Source: Ctenosaura bakeri
Lineage: Eukaryota; Chordata; Lepidosauria; Squamata; Iguanidae
DNA length: 64,000 bases
NCBI GenBank assembly: GCA_948474755.1
Contig: CAOLHI010000559.1
Span: 1-64,000, forward strand
Direction of reading: 5' to 3'
This document shows, one piece after another, positions 59,961 through 64,000 of this stretch (position 1 is its first letter; every line of letters begins with the position of its first letter). The position numbers were made by a program, and so were the translations under genes. The notes below the pieces were generated by a model that was given only the letters and a program-made list of their open reading frames with translations, was not told the origin of the DNA and did no database searches.

Positions 59961-61165
59961 TAAGTAACACATTCATAAGCAAGTAGCTGACATAGTATAC
60001 TGACAACTATTATTAATAATAGCTGTAACCCACCTTGTAAATAATTCATTCTTAAAAGACCGATTAAAAAACAAAGTTCTGTTAGTCACAGATCAGAAGA
60101 AGGGTCCTGAACATTTTCTTCTCCCTCCTCACTTCTGTCCTCTTTTGATGTAATAAGGAAAAAAAAGTAAGCTCAAAAGAGTAGAAAATATTATATAAAT
60201 TTCTTTACAAAAAATTCTACTGATTTACTAGTAGTTCTTTGAAACACCAGATTTCTTCATTGGATGGTATAAAAACGATTTAGTTTTCTTTCACCTTGGG
60301 GAGGAATAAGAACATGTTTGTATAAACCATTTAATGTCCCTAATTATTATCAAGTTGGTTTCTCGCCAATTAGATTTATTATAACAATGGATATCTATTG
60401 AGTTTACCGACCAATTTACATTATTACTATTAAAATTAGGTAAGCTTATTATTTCCCCCATTGCAAATGGTACCAGAAATACTAAATTACTAGCTATTAA
60501 ACCACATGAGAGAAATTAAATACTTCCTTTTAGTATTTAAGATAATAACATATACTCACTATTTTTTCTAATCGTATGGCTATAATTCCCTACACACCCT
60601 CTGTTTTAATTTACTAATTATAACCATAGCAAACTACTATTAAGTTGAATTCAACAGTAAAATTAATATTTGAGCACAATTTTCTTATATACTGCTACAT
60701 ATGACCATAATTTATGTTACGTTTTGTTCAGAAGACTGATAGTACTAAGGGAAGAAAAGAAAATTGATAGAAGCACTATTGGCTTTGTTGTGGGTTATTT
60801 CCCAGTGAATTAACGACAGAGTGCAATTAATTGTGCCTGATTGTTATTAATTTATGTTTTGCTGTATGTTTTGATTACTCTTGGTTAATCAATACCTACT
60901 GGCTAGGAAAATACAATTAACCTGGAAGAAAACAATATTTTATGATATACAGATACCTGCGCCCTCCACTGCCAACATATTGAATTTTGACAGGTATAGA
61001 TCTCTTCTTAATTCACTACCTAGAGTGCTTTATCATAAGTACTTAGCAAGAATGAAACCATGAACTCATACATCTAACTCACTCTCTCACATACCCCTAT
61101 AGCAAGCAAATAATAACAGTATATTTTCCACATACAGTAATGTATGTTGTATATTAAGATATGCT
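59961..61165. other. No gene; AT-rich, TAAT-dense block
   Basis: From about 60180 to 60720 the sequence is repeat-free and dense in TAAT/ATTA cores. See the findings for a possible conserved element. Confidence 0.35.
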
Positions 61166-61395
61166 GTGATGAGATAGAGTGGTGTGGTGGTTTGAGTGTT
61201 AGAAAAGGACACTGGGATACCAGAGTGTGAACCTTTGTTTGGCCGTGGAAACCCACGGATAACCTTGGGCAAGTCATATTCTCAGACGAAGGCAAGGACA
61301 AACCTCTTCTGAACAAATTATGCTGAGAAAACTCCATGAGAGGTCCCCCTTAGAGGTACCTAAGTAAGAAATGACTTGAAGGCACACAATAACAG
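61166..61395 (+). mobile_element. Sauria-type SINE
   Basis: The head is 'agagtggtgtggtggtttga', box B-like GTGTGAACCTT is at 61224-61234, the middle has 'tgggcaagtcatattctca', and the tail is 'gaaatgacttgaaggcacac'. Its head and tail match the copies at 31035 and 63541. Confidence 0.85.
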
Positions 61396-63153
61396 CATTT
61401 AATGCGCACAACTGACATGCTCTTGAGTATCAAGTGATAGATTTACAGATTTGTTCCAATGAATGTATGATGAATTTTACAGCAAGCACATGTAGCAAAA
61501 ATATATTTTTTTTTGATTTGCTTATGCTTCTAAAAGAGTCAAGTCTTCCTTTGTTACTCTCCACCTAGTCCATTGTCATCTGTAATTTCTATCTGCTACT
61601 TACTATCCTAAATTAAATATACAATTGCTGTATGCATACAAACATGGTAGCAGCTTTAAGGAAACAATTTGCTTCTTTGGATATGACATGATTGTTGGGG
61701 AACCTATTCTCAAATAGCTTGGACACATTATGTGTCAACAAACAAGCAGGTTAATGGATGTCCACTCTAAACAGACATATAGGTCTGCACATGATCTGAG
61801 GTACACAAATATAAGAGATGTTTGAACCACAACAGAATTACATCTTAGCAACAGCATATCACAATAAAAAAAATGTTCATATCAGTTCTATTCTTCAAAA
61901 GGGGATGGTTATCACACAAGCATACACATACACACAGACACATAGACATGCATCATACACATAGATTACTTTTGGGAATTAACTTATTGTGCAAACTCTA
62001 ACTAGCAATTAATTATCCCACACGCAGTTACATGTTGTAAACAGCTAAAATAGAAAAAAGCAAATGAATGCAAAAGAAATCCATGCATCAGACTAAAGGA
62101 TGGGAAATATGGCCCCAGGAGCACTTTCTGTTTCCAAACTGAGGTTTATTAGACCTAGCAAGCTGGCCTGAGGTCATGAGTACTTTCCTAGGCCTCGACA
62201 GGCTGAGCAAGTCATGAACAACAAGTTGTAGCTAAGCAAATCTAAGTTTCTAAGGCTTTTGTGTGTGCAAGAGGAAGGAGAAATAAAAGTGATGGAAGAA
62301 AAGACTTCTGGAGGAACATATTTCTACACACAACTGTCTTGCATTGTACTGCTGGATGAATAAAGCAAGCTACACATGCGCACAGATATATGGTTTTATG
62401 CCTTATGTACTAGTACGTCATTCTCTTTCTTATCTGAACAAGGTGCCACAAAGTTTGCTGGTGGACAGACAAAGCCAAGTGCTAAGGGATAACCCTAAAG
62501 AGAACTTAGCCCAGTTTCTTTTTACTCACTCACCAAGGAGATAGATAGTGCACTTTGGAACTAGGGATACATCTAGAATCTCTTGATATTCACACACAGA
62601 ATTGGAAGGTGAAGACATGAAGTAGATTTCCAGACTATAAACTAGGATATGAAAAGCATTTGTATCAGGGAGCCTAATGGATAATCCTGAAACTGTGGTG
62701 GGATTCATGCACTTGCTGTTGCAAAAGAGATTTAGGCAACACTGCCCCATTTTGAGCCTTCATTTTGTTAGAAATGCTATCAAAATCAAGTATTCATGGA
62801 GAAAGGGATGTTGATGAGGCTCTCTTGTACAGCTTCAGATTCTGTTGCAAAGTAATTTCAGCAAAGTGATTTTTGCAAGTGATTTTAGTAGGCATAGAAG
62901 CAAGAGTGAAAACTGCTGAAATGGCATAACCAGCTGGAACTGGAGGAACTGAAATAATGACCATTATGGTCCATGGCTTGCATTTGATTTAGTTTTCATT
63001 CTGATTTGTGAAGCAAGCACTTGCTTGGCTTTCCTAAACATTTTGGCGACCTTTGGAACTTCCTTTTCTGGTCCTTAAGGACTGTCTCCCAAGCTTTTCA
63101 TAGTTTGCAAAAATCAGAACAATTCTACCTGTGGTGTTTTCCCACACACATGA
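61396..63153. other. No gene recognised
   Basis: Short (CA)/(CATA)-rich patches lie near 61918-61965. The frames at 62344-62544 and 62526-62750 have no domain. Confidence 0.4.
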
Positions 63154-63202
63154 TGCTGAAATGATTGTAATGAAGGAACACGACATTACAATCATTTCAG
63201 CA
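63154..63202. other. Perfect stem-loop, 19-bp stem
   Basis: TGCTGAAATGATTGTAATG (63154-63172), an 11-nt loop, and its exact inverse CATTACAATCATTTCAGCA (63184-63202). The pairing does not extend past the stem. Confidence 0.9.
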
Positions 63203-63269
63203 GCAGCTCAAAACTACATAATTTACCCAGCCATTTTAATTGGCTGGTTTTGGCTATTCTCCTAATTGC

Positions 63270-63380
63270 CTGTTGAACGTGATTGCATTGTTTTTTGTAT
63301 TTCTGTTACATTTAATATGATTTTTAATCCACTTGAGGTAGGGGAACTTCATACTTCTGGCTTATAAGTTGATGTCAGCA

Positions 63381-63420
<40 letters not shown>

Positions 63421-63437
63421 AATAAAGAAAGAAAGAC
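63270..63437 (+). repeat. LINE-end-like repeat with (GAAA)n tail
   Basis: 'tttaatccacttgaggtag' leads into about 13 GAAA units (63380-63436). The layout (gene-tail-like text, then a simple-repeat tail) fits a degraded LINE 3' end, and the microsatellite is certain. Confidence 0.6.
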
Positions 63438-63540
63438 AGGCATGCCATATTGGTACCTACAAGTATAAAAAGTCCATATTAAAATGTTTCAATAAATAAA
63501 ATATTATATTTACAGACTACTATAAATCATGGCAGAATGA

Positions 63541-63778
63541 GAGACCCAGCACAGTGTTGTGGTTTAAGCACTGGGCTAAGCTTCTGGTGACCAAGGTTTG
63601 AATTCCCTCTCAGCCATGGAAATCTACTAGGTGACACTGGGGAGGTTGCACTCTTTCAGCCTTGAAGAAGGGCAAAGGCAACCTCCCTCCCCCTGAGCAA
63701 ACCTTGGCAAGACAACTCCATGATAGGTTCGCCTTAGGGTCACCATGTTGGAAATCTCTGGAAGGCGCACACAACAAC
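63541..63778 (+). mobile_element. Sauria-type SINE
   Basis: The head 'cacagtgttgtggtttaagc', box B-like GGTTTGAATTC (63595-63605), a middle with 'caaaggcaacctc', then 'ataggttcgccttagggtc' and the 'ggaaggcgcacacaacaaca' tail. This is the most complete tail in the window. Confidence 0.87.
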
Positions 63779-64000
63779 AGCATGACAAGATGATGTGGGG
63801 GGTGCAGCAGGAATGGGCAAAAATGAAAACTAACAGTCAGTGGAGTAAACATGCAGGCAGAACAAAGATGAAAAAAAAAGCCTTCCATGAGTGTCATGTT
63901 CCCAAACAACAAACTCATGCAAACCACAAGCAGACAAACCGTTTATGACAATATAATAGGTATTGGGAGTGGCAACCTTTGCATGCTTAATTAACTGGCT

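Noticed and set aside
1..64000. Bacterial-style operons, origins, riboswitches or terminators
   Set aside because: The repeat content is that of a reptile nuclear genome; prokaryotic features do not apply.

Overview
The window looks like AT-rich intergenic or deep intronic DNA of a squamate reptile, most likely an iguanian-type lizard. The evidence is the repeat mix: CR1, an L1 tail, a Bov-B/RTE fragment, tRNA-headed SINEs whose 3' tail ends in 'GAAGGCACACAACAA' (Sauria-SINE style), MIR/CORE-like SINEs, and several solo LTRs. The species call is inference. I found no protein-coding gene, tRNA, rRNA or CRISPR array that I would defend. The long GC-rich reading frames near 20.7-21.2 kb, 43.2-43.9 kb and 52.2-52.9 kb lie inside mobile elements and are composition artefacts.

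Layout. 0-10 kb: mostly unique AT-rich DNA, one 444-bp MITE (463-906), an exact 58-bp tandem duplication (5038-5153), a weak coding-like relic (5.6-6.4 kb) and a palindromic MITE. 10-20 kb: a 656-bp MITE, LINE-tail repeats, and a 5'-truncated L1 (17891-19251) with perfect 17-bp target-site duplications. 20-31 kb: SINEs, a GC-rich MITE (20692-21227), a solo LTR (22361-22924) and four ~200-bp palindromic MITEs. 31-41 kb: a SINE, a solo LTR inside a repetitive block (32476-33136), a second 675-bp MITE, a CR1 copy with recognisable reverse transcriptase that is itself split by a solo LTR (37247-37805), and a MITE that carries an LTR-like insert. 41-50 kb: a 160-bp unassigned repeat pair, a 960-bp GC-rich solo LTR (42871-43830), a Bov-B fragment, and a second CR1 tail split by two MITEs. 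50-64 kb: another GC-rich MITE abutting a SINE, a LINE-tail repeat split by a MITE, more SINEs, microsatellites and two stem-loops.

The most coherent signal is a cohort of 14 non-autonomous DNA elements sharing termini close to GGCCMTTTCYGCAC. The best-preserved copies have 3-bp target duplications (TAA, TTA, CTG), which fits PIF/Harbinger. They fall into at least four structural classes: ~200-bp near-perfect foldbacks, ~440-520-bp elements, ~650-675-bp elements, and ~540-660-bp GC-rich elements. No transposase source lies in the window. Nested insertions give a relative order: CR1 first, then LTRs and MITEs. I see no new gene system. The items most worth checking are the MITE cohort, the mobile GC-rich islands, the dated nested insertions and the unassigned repeat pair.
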